From an uncultured Brachyspira sp. (GTDB taxonomy: Bacteria > Spirochaetota > Brachyspiria > Brachyspirales > Brachyspiraceae), in the NCBI RefSeq assembly GCF_949287625.1, contig NZ_CASEGO010000005.1:38708-102707 (forward strand): 64,000 bases of DNA, read 5' to 3'. A program made the position numbers and the translations under genes. Shown one piece after another: positions 24,866-33,661 of this stretch; position 1 is the stretch's first letter; every line of letters starts with the position of its first letter. Under the pieces are notes generated by a model. That model had not been told where the DNA came from, ran no database searches, and was given only the letters and a program-made list of their open reading frames with translations.

Positions 24866-26359
24866 TTATAATCCGCAATTTTTATCGTAGTTATTTTTAT
24901 TTAAAATAGCAAGTTCATATGCTTTAACATATTCTTTAGCACTTTTTTCCCAAGAGTTATCTATTTTCATTCCTCTTTGCTGCATTTGATTAAATCTGTC
25001 TCTATGATCATAATAAACACTTACAGCCCAGCCTATAGTATTATACAATGCTGATGGGTTAGAATCATAGAATTTAAAACCAGTACCTTCTCCAGTCTGT
25101 TCATTATAATTTTCAACTGTATCCTCAAGACCTCCAGTAGCATGTACAATAGGTAAAGTACCATATCTTAAAGAATACATCTGATTAAGTCCGCAAGGCT
25201 CAAATAAAGAAGGCATTACAAACAGATCACAGCCTGCTTCTATTAAGTGTGATAATTCATTACTGTATCCTATATAAGATCCAACTCTGCCCGGATATCT
25301 TTTAGGTAAATCACCGAAGAAACCTTCTAATCCCTTGTCTCCAGTACCTAGTATGCAGAACTGAACTTTCATATTATTAATTAATGGATCTATTATAGAA
25401 GCTATAAAGTGATATCCTTTTTGATCAACAAATCTTCCAATAGCCCCTATTAATACAACATCATCATCTTCCTCAAGAAGGAATCTTTTTTGAAGTTCTT
25501 TCTTGCATATTTTCTTACCTTCCATTTTATCAGCAGAATAATTAGCAGGTATAAATCTGTCTTTTTCAGGCGACCAAACATCTTCATCAATACCATTAAG
25601 TATTCCAAAGAAACTTGTAGTTTTATTCTGTAAATAAGGAGCCATACCATGACCGCCATAAGGAGAAGAAATTTCTTTAGCATAAGTAGGGCTTACTGTT
25701 GTAACTACATCTGCAAAGAATATACCGCCTTTAAGGAAATTGATATTGCCATGATCTTCAAAAGTGTCCGGACTGAAATTGTTCCAGCCTAAACCTAAAT
25801 AGTCGTAAGTTGTATTTGCACTGTATATACCTTGATAATTTGCATTATGTATTGTAAGAAGACTTGCTGCATGTCCTACTGGATCATTCCAGTGCCAAGT
25901 TTTTATATAAGCTGGAATTGCTGCAGTCTGCCAGTCATTAGCATGTACAACATCTACATTAAGCTGCAAATCTTTGCATAACTGTAAAGCTGCTCTTGAG
26001 AAAAATCCGAATCTCCAAGCATTATCTTGATAATCATTAAAAGAAGCATCATGATAAAGTCCTTCTCTGCTGAAGAAACTATGATGTTCTATAAAATAAA
26101 AATCTATTCCATCTTTTACTGTTTTAAACACAGAGCACCATTCCTCTCCGTTACCCATCCATACTCCCATAGTAGGAAGGACATTTTCTAGGTAGCAGTC
26201 CTGAAAATTAATATCTCTGTATTTCGGAAGTACTACGCATGCTTCTACACCTAATTTTTTTAGATATATAGGTAAAGAACCAACAACATCGGCAAGTCCT
26301 CCTGTTTTTATAAATGGTGCAGCTTCAGAAGATGCTATCATAACTCTCATTTTTGACAT
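24866..26359 (-). CDS. glgA: Glycogen synthase (ADP-glucose)
   Basis: A 497-residue GT5 family starch/glycogen synthase. The N-terminal ADP-glucose-binding KTGGLADVVGSLP (about residues 19-31), HANDWQTAAIP (about 160), LNGIDEDVWSP and the C-terminal EPCGLNQMYSLRYGTLPIVH (about 400) are all present. It extends alpha-1,4-glucan using ADP-glucose from GlgC, whose gene is nearby. AGGAG precedes the ATG. Catalytic Glu in the E-x7-E motif (EPCGLNQMY) is in place. Confidence 0.97.
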   Translation of the reverse strand: MSKMRVMIASSEAAPFIKTGGLADVVGSLPIYLKKLGVEACVVLPKYRDINFQDCYLENVLPTMGVWMGNGEEWCSVFKTVKDGIDFYFIEHHSFFSREGLYHDASFNDYQDNAWRFGFFSRAALQLCKDLQLNVDVVHANDWQTAAIPAYIKTWHWNDPVGHAASLLTIHNANYQGIYSANTTYDYLGLGWNNFSPDTFEDHGNINFLKGGIFFADVVTTVSPTYAKEISSPYGGHGMAPYLQNKTTSFFGILNGIDEDVWSPEKDRFIPANYSADKMEGKKICKKELQKRFLLEEDDDVVLIGAIGRFVDQKGYHFIASIIDPLINNMKVQFCILGTGDKGLEGFFGDLPKRYPGRVGSYIGYSNELSHLIEAGCDLFVMPSLFEPCGLNQMYSLRYGTLPIVHATGGLEDTVENYNEQTGEGTGFKFYDSNPSALYNTIGWAVSVYYDHRDRFNQMQQRGMKIDNSWEKSAKEYVKAYELAILNKNNYDKNCGL

Positions 26360-26469
26360 AATAAACTCCTAAACTTTGGAATATATTTTAAATATATAAC
26401 TTTATTTAAAAACTTCAAGTAAAATTATTATTGTTAGAGTGTTATTACACTAAAAGTTTGATAAAAATA

Positions 26470-26510
26470 AAAGAATTCTATCAATTTATTAAAAATCAAT
26501 AGAATTCTTT
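26470..26510 (-). terminator. Terminator of greA
   Basis: AAAGAATTCTAT (26470-26481) pairs with ATAGAATTCTTT (26499-26510); T-rich flank to the left fits termination of the leftward greA transcript. Confidence 0.7.
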
Positions 26511-26536
26511 ATCAAAAATAAATATTTATAATAAAA

Positions 26537-27001
26537 TTATATATTAATTTCTAATATCTCTAAAACTTTATCTCCTGCAGGCACTTTTATAGTAACTACA
26601 TCGCCAACTTTTTTTGCTAATAGCCCTTTAGCAATCGGAGTTACTATAGTTATTTCATTTTTGCTCATATCTGCTTCTAATTCGCCTACTATTCTGTATT
26701 CAAAAACAGCATTTCTGTTTTTATCTTTTACCTTTACTTTTTTGCCGAAAGTTACAGTATTTTTATCTAAAGAAGAAGGGTCTATTATTTCGCAGCCTGC
26801 TAAATCCCCTTCGAGCTTTGATATCTGAGCATTTAATAATCCTTGTCTTTCTTTTGCAGCATGATATTCAGCATTTTCCTTTAAATCGCCTTTTTCTCTT
26901 GCTTCTGCAATAATAGCTGGTAAAGTTTCAAACTCTGCTTTAAGTTCAGCTAGTTTTGCCTTTACTTTGTCATATCCTTCTTTTGTTATTGGTTTTGCCA
27001 T
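26537..27001 (-). CDS. greA: Transcription elongation factor GreA
   Basis: A 154-residue GreA, normal length. The N-terminal coiled coil carries the acidic tip GDLKENAEYHAAKE (about residues 38-51) that is inserted into the RNA polymerase secondary channel to trigger RNA cleavage. The C-terminal FKBP-like domain ends in PAGDKVLEILEINI. AAGGA precedes the ATG. It has a terminator and stands alone between glgA and a 496-bp gap. Confidence 0.96.
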   Translation of the reverse strand: MAKPITKEGYDKVKAKLAELKAEFETLPAIIAEAREKGDLKENAEYHAAKERQGLLNAQISKLEGDLAGCEIIDPSSLDKNTVTFGKKVKVKDKNRNAVFEYRIVGELEADMSKNEITIVTPIAKGLLAKKVGDVVTIKVPAGDKVLEILEINI

Positions 27002-27497
27002 AATTTAATATCCTTAAATATTATAATAATTTTGATATTATAAACTATTTTTAAATATTTACAAATAAAAAGATTAAGGATTAATTGTTTAAGAGATATA
27101 GATATTGTAGTTTTATTGCTGCAATATTTTTTATTCTTTTCAGCAATTGTTATATTCTTTAGTATAAAGCTTAAGAATTAAATCAATGATTTTCTGATTA
27201 TTAAAAAATATTTCCAGTGGTTTTATATTTGTTATAACAATTATAAAAAGTATATCTAGCTGTAGAATATTTTTTTAGAAATATTTTAATATTTTTAGTT
27301 TTTAATGCTTACTGAACTATAAATAATTTAAATTTTGAAAGTATACTTTTATTTGTTTTATGTGCAAAAATATTATAACAAAAATACTGCTTTTTTATAT
27401 ATAAAAATGTATAAAAATTTACACTCCTAAACATCTATACTTTAAAAAATTAAAGAATACTTAAATGCAGTATGTATGGCTCCTATACAAATATTTT
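27002..27497. other. AT-rich intergenic gap
   Basis: No plausible gene, RNA or repeat is seen in these 496 bp. It contains a 12-bp palindrome AAAGTATACTTT at 27338-27349 and presumably the greA promoter at the left. Confidence 0.5.
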
Positions 27498-28607
27498 TTA
27501 TTTTGTAAGAAATTTTATTATCTCTTCATTTTTTCCATATTCTCTAGCATAATACAATGCATCATAATTACCTCTTTTTATACTTTTATCAGCACCAGCA
27601 TCTAAAAGCATTTTTGTCATTTCTAAATTTCCGCTACGGCAAGCCCACATCAATGCTGTCATACCATACTTATTTTGAACATTAACATCAGCATTATTTT
27701 TAAGAAGCACTTTTACAGCATTAATATTATTATAATCAGCTGCTTCTATCAATGCGGTTTTTTCATCATAATTTTTATAATTTACATTTGCACCATTATC
27801 AATAAGCTTTTGTAAAAAAACTTCATTAGTAGAATAGTGTGCAGCAGTTATTAATGGAACATCATAACTAAGCAAAGTTTCTTTATTAAGATTACAAACT
27901 TTCAAACTTTTATCCAAAGAATCAGAACCATTTTGAAGTAAAATATCTGCTATATCCTCATGTCCATACATATAAGCATAGAGCAAAGCATTTGCATTAT
28001 AAATATTTCTTTTATTTATATCGGCTTTATTTTCAATTAATATTTTTACCGTTTCTTTATAGCCTTTCATAGCAGCATACATTAAAGGTGTTTCTTCATT
28101 TCCATAATCTCCATCATAAGCTATATTAACATCTGCTTTATTTTTTATTAAGAGTTTTACCATTTCAATATTTTCTTTATTCTCACCGCCTTTGTTTAAA
28201 GAAGAAAATAATGCTGTCCTTCCTCTAAATCCCTGATAATCAATATCAGCACCATAACTTAAAAGTAGTTTAACCATTTCCATATTTTTATTATCAACTG
28301 CAAGTATTAATACACTATCCGTAAGATATACCGCAGCATTAACATCTGCTTTATATTTCAAAAGAAGTTCAGCCATTTCTATATTATTATCCATAACTGC
28401 AAGTGATAGTAATGTAAAACCTTCATAATTGCGATTATTTACATAATCATTATATTTTTTAAGAATATTTTCAGCTTCTTTAACGTTACCTTCATTAACA
28501 TAATCTATTAATTTTTCAGAAACTTTGCTTTTATTATTATCTTCATTTTGACTGTATAAGCACAGACTAAATAAAAACATACTAAATAATATAATAAACT
28601 TTTTCAT
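27498..28607 (-). CDS. Exported ankyrin-repeat protein
   Basis: A 369-residue protein with an N-terminal signal sequence (KKFIILFSMFLFSLCLYSQ, cleavage probably around residue 19; the Cys at 16 is a weak lipobox candidate) followed by about nine ankyrin repeats spanning residues 30-365 (for example TALMWACRSGNLEMTKMLLD near 330). It likely faces the periplasm and binds proteins; the partner is unknown. Two covarying hairpins lie 169 and 248 bp upstream, in the same orientation as the gene. No terminator is clear at its 3' end. Confidence 0.85.
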   Translation of the reverse strand: MKKFIILFSMFLFSLCLYSQNEDNNKSKVSEKLIDYVNEGNVKEAENILKKYNDYVNNRNYEGFTLLSLAVMDNNIEMAELLLKYKADVNAAVYLTDSVLILAVDNKNMEMVKLLLSYGADIDYQGFRGRTALFSSLNKGGENKENIEMVKLLIKNKADVNIAYDGDYGNEETPLMYAAMKGYKETVKILIENKADINKRNIYNANALLYAYMYGHEDIADILLQNGSDSLDKSLKVCNLNKETLLSYDVPLITAAHYSTNEVFLQKLIDNGANVNYKNYDEKTALIEAADYNNINAVKVLLKNNADVNVQNKYGMTALMWACRSGNLEMTKMLLDAGADKSIKRGNYDALYYAREYGKNEEIIKFLTK

Positions 28608-28776
28608 ATAGCCCCCATATGTATTATGGTTTTGTATAATAAATTAAAATGATTAAAATTTCAATATATTAATAAAAAAGTGCATACATATATAATGCAT
28701 ACACTTTTATTTAAAATAAATAACTTCAAAATTTTTATTTTTTTTCTATAATTTTTTTATTTCTTCCATAGTTTAT

Positions 28777-28837
28777 AAAAAACTTGTTCACTAACAATAT
28801 CTATCAAGTGAACTTGATAGATGTTCACAAGTTTTTT
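28777..28837 (-). repeat. Covarying hairpin repeat, copy 3
   Basis: On the minus strand: outer stem AAAAAACTTGT / ACAAGTTTTTT, G-A/G-A mismatch, AC/GT pair step (GC/GC in copies 1-2), inner stem ATCTATCAAG / CTTGATAGAT around TTCA, 7-nt bulge ATTGTTA. This copy is an exact 79-bp tandem duplicate of the copy at 28856, including about 20 bp of the upstream gene's 3' end. Confidence 0.75.
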
Positions 28838-28855
28838 ATTTCTTCCATAGTTTAT

Positions 28856-28916
28856 AAAAAACTTGTTCACTAACAATATCTATCAAGTGAACTTGATAGA
28901 TGTTCACAAGTTTTTT
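28856..28916 (-). repeat. Covarying hairpin repeat, copy 4, overlapping a stop codon
   Basis: Same 61-bp sequence as copy 3. The last codons of the nuclease gene (Lys-Asn-Leu-stop) are read from its 5' stem: the AAAAACTTGTGA holds the TGA at 28906-28904. Confidence 0.75.
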
Positions 28917-29773
28917 ATTTCTTCTACACCCAATCCTGTTAATTCGCTTATGAGATTAATATCCATATTTTTATTTTTCATATTTTTAGCAGTTAATATT
29001 TGATTTTCTCTAATACCTTCTTTCCTTCCTTCTTCTCTCTCATATTCAAGCATAACTGCTTGTCCGTAGAGAAAAGTATCCCTTTCATTATAGGCTGACA
29101 TTTCTTTTTCATCGGCTACAAATCTTTTATATTTATCTATAACCTTGCTCATAATTTTATTTCCTCCTATAAGTTTATTAATATCTTTTTCTAAATCTTT
29201 AGTCGTAAAAAAATCAATCCAAGACAAAAGTTTATTTTTATTATAATCATATGTATTTATGCTTTTTAATATATCTGCAAACCTTTTTATTTCTATAAAA
29301 TGTACTTGAACCATATCTAATTTTATAGTAGGATTATTTATTTCAGCAAAGGTAAAACATTTATGTTCTTTTTTTATATCATTTTCAGTTCCTATATTCA
29401 AATTAAAATTTATAAAACTAATACTTATCATCTGGCTAACATTAATATAAGCATCATTTTCTCTTAATTCCGACACAATATTTTTTGCTATGTAATAGAA
29501 TATTCTTTTTACAAAATTATTATTTCCTATTAACTGTATTTCAATAATTATTTTTTTACCATCTTTAGTTTTTGCTTTAACGTCAAGTATTGATTCTTTT
29601 AAATTTTCATTTTCAGGTAAATTGTAAGGATTGATAATTTCGAGATTGCATACAGACCCAAAACCAGCATCATTTAAAACAGAATTCACAATATTTTCTA
29701 ATATATCCTCATCCCCTTCAGTACCAATTAAATATCGTACAAATAAATCATTAAGTCTGTTAATTTCTTTCAT
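28904..29773 (-). CDS. Rpn/PD-(D/E)XK-family nuclease (transposase-like)
   Basis: A 289-residue protein of the Rpn / 'PD-(D/E)XK nuclease family transposase' group. The opening LNDLFVRYLIGTEGDEDIL, the catalytic segment ESILDVKAKTKDGKKIIIEI then Q (about residues 60-81; D, E and Q of the PD-(D/E)XK core) and the C-terminal EGRKEGIRE coiled piece are typical. Relatives promote RecA-independent recombination in vitro. ATG 29773 is chosen; a TTG at 29788 is also in frame and neither has a clear Shine-Dalgarno. The stop codon lies inside a hairpin repeat, so the gene end and the repeat share sequence. Confidence 0.85.
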   Translation of the reverse strand: MKEINRLNDLFVRYLIGTEGDEDILENIVNSVLNDAGFGSVCNLEIINPYNLPENENLKESILDVKAKTKDGKKIIIEIQLIGNNNFVKRIFYYIAKNIVSELRENDAYINVSQMISISFINFNLNIGTENDIKKEHKCFTFAEINNPTIKLDMVQVHFIEIKRFADILKSINTYDYNKNKLLSWIDFFTTKDLEKDINKLIGGNKIMSKVIDKYKRFVADEKEMSAYNERDTFLYGQAVMLEYEREEGRKEGIRENQILTAKNMKNKNMDINLISELTGLGVEEIKNL

Positions 29774-29831
29774 AATATTATTATACAAAAAATCATTATA
29801 AAAGTAAAGTTTTATAGAATTTGTATATTTT

Positions 29832-31019
29832 TTATAAAAATTTAATTATTATAGGGGCTATAAAAGAAAAAATAAATGAGTAAATACCATAAATATAAAT
29901 AAAGCTGTATATTTTATTATTTCCAATAACAGCATCATTTATATTGATATTGTTCTTTAATATTTTTACTATGGACTTTGTATTTTGTATTGTTATATAT
30001 ACTAAATTAACAGCTATTATTATATTAAGAACTGTTATAGAAATTTCATTTATTTTATTTTCTGAAATAGTTACTCTGTAAATACTTGCACTTAATACTA
30101 ATATATTAAATAACAATGCTAGTATAGGAAATATTATATACATTGCTTTTGTTATTATTCCAGCTTTATAGTCAGCTCTTATAAAGTATAAAGTAAAAAC
30201 AGATAAAATTAATAATGCATTATAAATTATAAAAGACTTGGTATTGTAAAAAGGTCTTATTGGTTCATATAGTAATGCAAAAAATAAAGCAAATATTAAA
30301 AATGAATATAAAAATAATAATGCTCTTGAAATATATATTGACAAAACAGTTTTGAATCTCTTTTGCACAAAGAAAAATATAAAAGGTATTAGAGAAAAAA
30401 CAAATACAATAGACATAAAAATAAGTTTTTCAATTAATGGTTCTAAATCAGATAATATATCAGCTCTAAAAATAAATTTATCATATAAAAAAACAAAAAA
30501 TACCCAAAATACAAATGCAATAATTGCAGCTATTATAGAAAAGAAAATTATATCTCCTAGCTTAGTAAAACTATTATATGTATTATTATGAAAATTGTTA
30601 TCAGCTAAAAGTATTATAATAAAAAACATTATATAAAATAATATACTTTTATTAATCATAATATTAGACATAAAAAATTCAAGCATATTAGGTATTTCAT
30701 CTTTTAATGGTGCTGAAGTAAATATGCTAAGCAAAAATACAAGTAGAAATGATAAAAATGTAATTAGTATTGTCTTTTTATTAACATTTTCAAAATTACT
30801 GTTTATACTAAATAAAAATGAATAGCAGAAAAAGTAAAACACTTGAAAATAAAAACTATTAAAAATCATATTGTAAATTAATTTTTCAGCATCGTATGTA
30901 GTATCAGCGAATAAAATATATACATTCGCAGGAATAGAAGAAATTATCATTAATATAAATACTAATAGAAAATATAATATTTTTTTACTGCTTGAATTCA
31001 TTAACTTATTTTCAGACAT
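29832..31019 (-). CDS. Polytopic membrane protein, unrecognised (possibly DUF4153-like)
   Basis: A 395-residue, highly hydrophobic protein with about 11 predicted membrane helices spread along its length. The pattern of helices and the late segment SASIYRVTISENKINEISIT followed by a helix recall DUF4153 membrane proteins, but the match is by eye only. No transport or catalytic motif is seen. AAGGGG precedes the ATG. It is convergent with nothing and sits 43 bp upstream of the nuclease gene on the same strand; a functional link is not evident. Confidence 0.7.
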   Translation of the reverse strand: MSENKLMNSSSKKILYFLLVFILMIISSIPANVYILFADTTYDAEKLIYNMIFNSFYFQVFYFFCYSFLFSINSNFENVNKKTILITFLSFLLVFLLSIFTSAPLKDEIPNMLEFFMSNIMINKSILFYIMFFIIILLADNNFHNNTYNSFTKLGDIIFFSIIAAIIAFVFWVFFVFLYDKFIFRADILSDLEPLIEKLIFMSIVFVFSLIPFIFFFVQKRFKTVLSIYISRALLFLYSFLIFALFFALLYEPIRPFYNTKSFIIYNALLILSVFTLYFIRADYKAGIITKAMYIIFPILALLFNILVLSASIYRVTISENKINEISITVLNIIIAVNLVYITIQNTKSIVKILKNNININDAVIGNNKIYSFIYIYGIYSFIFSFIAPIIIKFL

Positions 31020-31146
31020 TTTTATAACCCCTTATAGGTATTTTGAATATAGATTATAACTTAATAATTATAAATTGTAAAGTATATGAACAATATAGTA
31101 ATTTTATTGATAATTAAATAATAAATAATGTATTATGATTTCATAT

Positions 31147-31175
31147 TTGATTTAATTATTTATATATGTTATAAT
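31147..31175 (+). promoter_or_regulatory. Promoter of the first chemoreceptor gene
   Basis: TTGATT (31147-31152), 17-bp spacer, TATAAT (31170-31175), 32 bp before the start codon. Confidence 0.55.
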
Positions 31176-31206
31176 GTAGAGAAATTTTATAATAAGGGTT
31201 TAAAAA

Positions 31207-33470
31207 ATGAAACTTCACAGTTTAACATTTAAAATACCGCTTATTATGGGACTTTCTATTACATTATCAATATTTGTAATAACTGTTATAATGTTTTTAA
31301 TATCATTGAAGTCCGTTGATATAGCGGCTCAAAATGGATTTGAAACTACAGCCATTGCTTATGAAAGCACGGCTAATCTATGGATAGAACAACAACAATC
31401 GATAGTAGATGCTTTTTCTACAAATGAGAGTATAGTCAATTACTTATTAAACAGAACAGAGGAAAATATTTCATCTGCAGAAAATAGTTTGACTGCTTTC
31501 AAAAATTATAGAAAATCTTCTCTTCATTTTGTAATTTTAGATACGGAAGGTAATATTTTACTTGATTCTGAAGGCGGAAATTTGATACGTATTAATCAAG
31601 GCGTAGATCCTGACTTTAATCTTTATAAAAATAATGTAAAAGATGAAAAAATGTGGATTTCAAAGTCATCTGTAACAGGAAAGCCTGTATTTAAAATGTA
31701 TTCGGATATAAATGCCCCTGTATAAATGCCCCTGATGGAACGAAAATAGGTGTATTGTCTTATCATATTGACTGGGAAGATTTTATACGTCATTCTATAT
31801 CTAATTATAAATTTGGCGATACAGGCAGTATTATGATAATTGATGAAGATAAAAATATAGTTGCCCATAAAGATGAGAGTAAAGTATTTACAAATATGAA
31901 AGATTCTGAAGTTTTAAAAGATATCACAGAATTAAAGACTGGAATTAAGCATTTCAAAGGCGATGACGGAAAACTTTATATGCTTTATTTTAATACTATA
32001 ATTTATCCTCATTGGTATATAATTGTAACTATAGCAGAAAGTGAGCTTTATAATCCTGTAAAATTTATGCTTATATTACCTATAATAGTAGGGGCAATTT
32101 TAACTGTATTATCTATTATAATAATTTGGTGTTTTTCTAAACATGTAATATCTCCTATAAATGAAGCAGTTAAAGAGGCAGAAAATATTGCAAACGGAGA
32201 TTTAACAGCTGTTATATCAGAAAAGTATTTAAATAGAAAAGATGAAATAGGCGAGATATTGAATAGTTTTAATAAGATGAAAAGAGTAATAAAAGATATT
32301 ATTAAGGTTGTAAACTCAAATATATCTCAAACTAAAAGAACAGCTTATAGTTTATATTATTCTAATAAGGATTTATCCGACAGAACAGTATCTCAGGCAG
32401 CAGATATAAATCAGACAAGTATTTTTATGAAAAATATTTCTTCAGCTATAGAGGAATCTACCACTAATATAAGGTCTATAAGTGATAGTATGATTGATGC
32501 CAGAAATGATATATCGGATGCAGGCTCTATAATAGATGATACGGCAAGAAATACATCTTTGGTTTTTGAATCCAGTAAAAAAATCGGAGATATTATAAAA
32601 ATAATAGAAGACATAGCCTTTCAAACAAATATACTGGCTTTAAATGCTTCAGTGGAGGCGGCACGTGCAGGAGATCATGCAAGAGGCTTTGCAGTCGTAG
32701 CTAGTGAAGTTAGAAATTTGGCACAAAGTACTTCAGAATCTGCTAAAAATATTACTGTTTTAATAGAAGACAGCAATGATAAAATAAAAAAAGCTACAGA
32801 GTCGGCTAATATGTCTCAAAAGCTATTTGCTAATATAGAGAAAAAAATTGATAATACTACTACAATTATGGAGAATATGGTTGATACTATGCATAAGCAG
32901 GAAGAAGATGTACGTAAGATTAATACTTCTATGCTTAATATAGATTCTAAAACCAAAGAAAATTCTAATCTTGTTGATATTATGAAAACTTCCTCTTCTG
33001 AATTAGAAAAACAGACTAATGATTTCTTTAGTGCTATGAGTTTCTTTAAAACTGGAGTTCATCGTTTGGAATGGATGGATAATTATAATACTAATAATTC
33101 TCATATAGATGAACAGCATATGAACCTTATCAATTTTATCAATGATATATATTCAGCTATATATGAAGATGATTTGGATAGGGTAAAAAATATTTTTAAT
33201 ATGACTTTGGATTATACTAAATATCATTTTTCTGATGAAGAGAAATTTCAGAAAGAAAATGCCGATAAATATAAAAAAATAAAAGAACATTTTGAACAGC
33301 ATAGAAATTTTGAGGCTTTAGTCGGCCGAAAAATTGAAGAATTAAATGCTTCTAATGATTGGAAAAAAACAGCGTCTGATATGGCTGATATTTTGAGTAA
33401 ATGGCTTATTCAGCATATTGGAGTATGGGATAAAGAATTTGTAAAAATTGCTGGCATATACGACCATTAA
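31207..33470 (+). pseudogene. Methyl-accepting chemotaxis protein with C-terminal haemerythrin domain, split by a 14-bp duplication
   Basis: The first part (31207-31725, 172 codons) holds the N-terminal membrane helix and part of a Cache-type sensor; the second part (from about 31737) continues in another frame with IGVLSYHIDWEDF, the second helix, HAMP, the signalling hairpin (EDIAFQTNILALNASVEAAR) and a haemerythrin domain. The break is an exact tandem repeat of TATAAATGCCCCTG (31707-31720, 31721-31734). Removing one copy joins SDINAPDGTKIGVLSYHIDW in one 749-codon frame, colinear with the 753-residue paralogue downstream. Haemerythrin ligands are all kept (IDEQH, HFSDEE, HFEQH, QHIGVWD). 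It is either a fresh pseudogene or a slip-reversible OFF state. Confidence 0.85.
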
Positions 33471-33661
33471 AGTATTTTTTTCTATAAAAACTTATAAAAT
33501 TGAAAAAATATTACCGATATGTTGTAAAAAATTCTTATATTTTAATAGATAATTGAGAATATATTATTGATAATAGTTACTTATAAGGTTTTCTTCTGTA
33601 TTGAAATTATTTCTTATAGGTGTTATTATTTAATAAACAATATATGAATGGGGATAAAATT

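Noticed and set aside
27338..27349. Palindrome AAAGTATACTTT in the 27.0-27.5 kb gap
   Set aside because: A 12-bp AT-rich palindrome is expected by chance in this composition and no gene start is near.
28757..28916. Possible CRISPR array
   Set aside because: Only two units with identical 79-bp period and no variable spacers; it is a simple tandem duplication of a hairpin and gene end.
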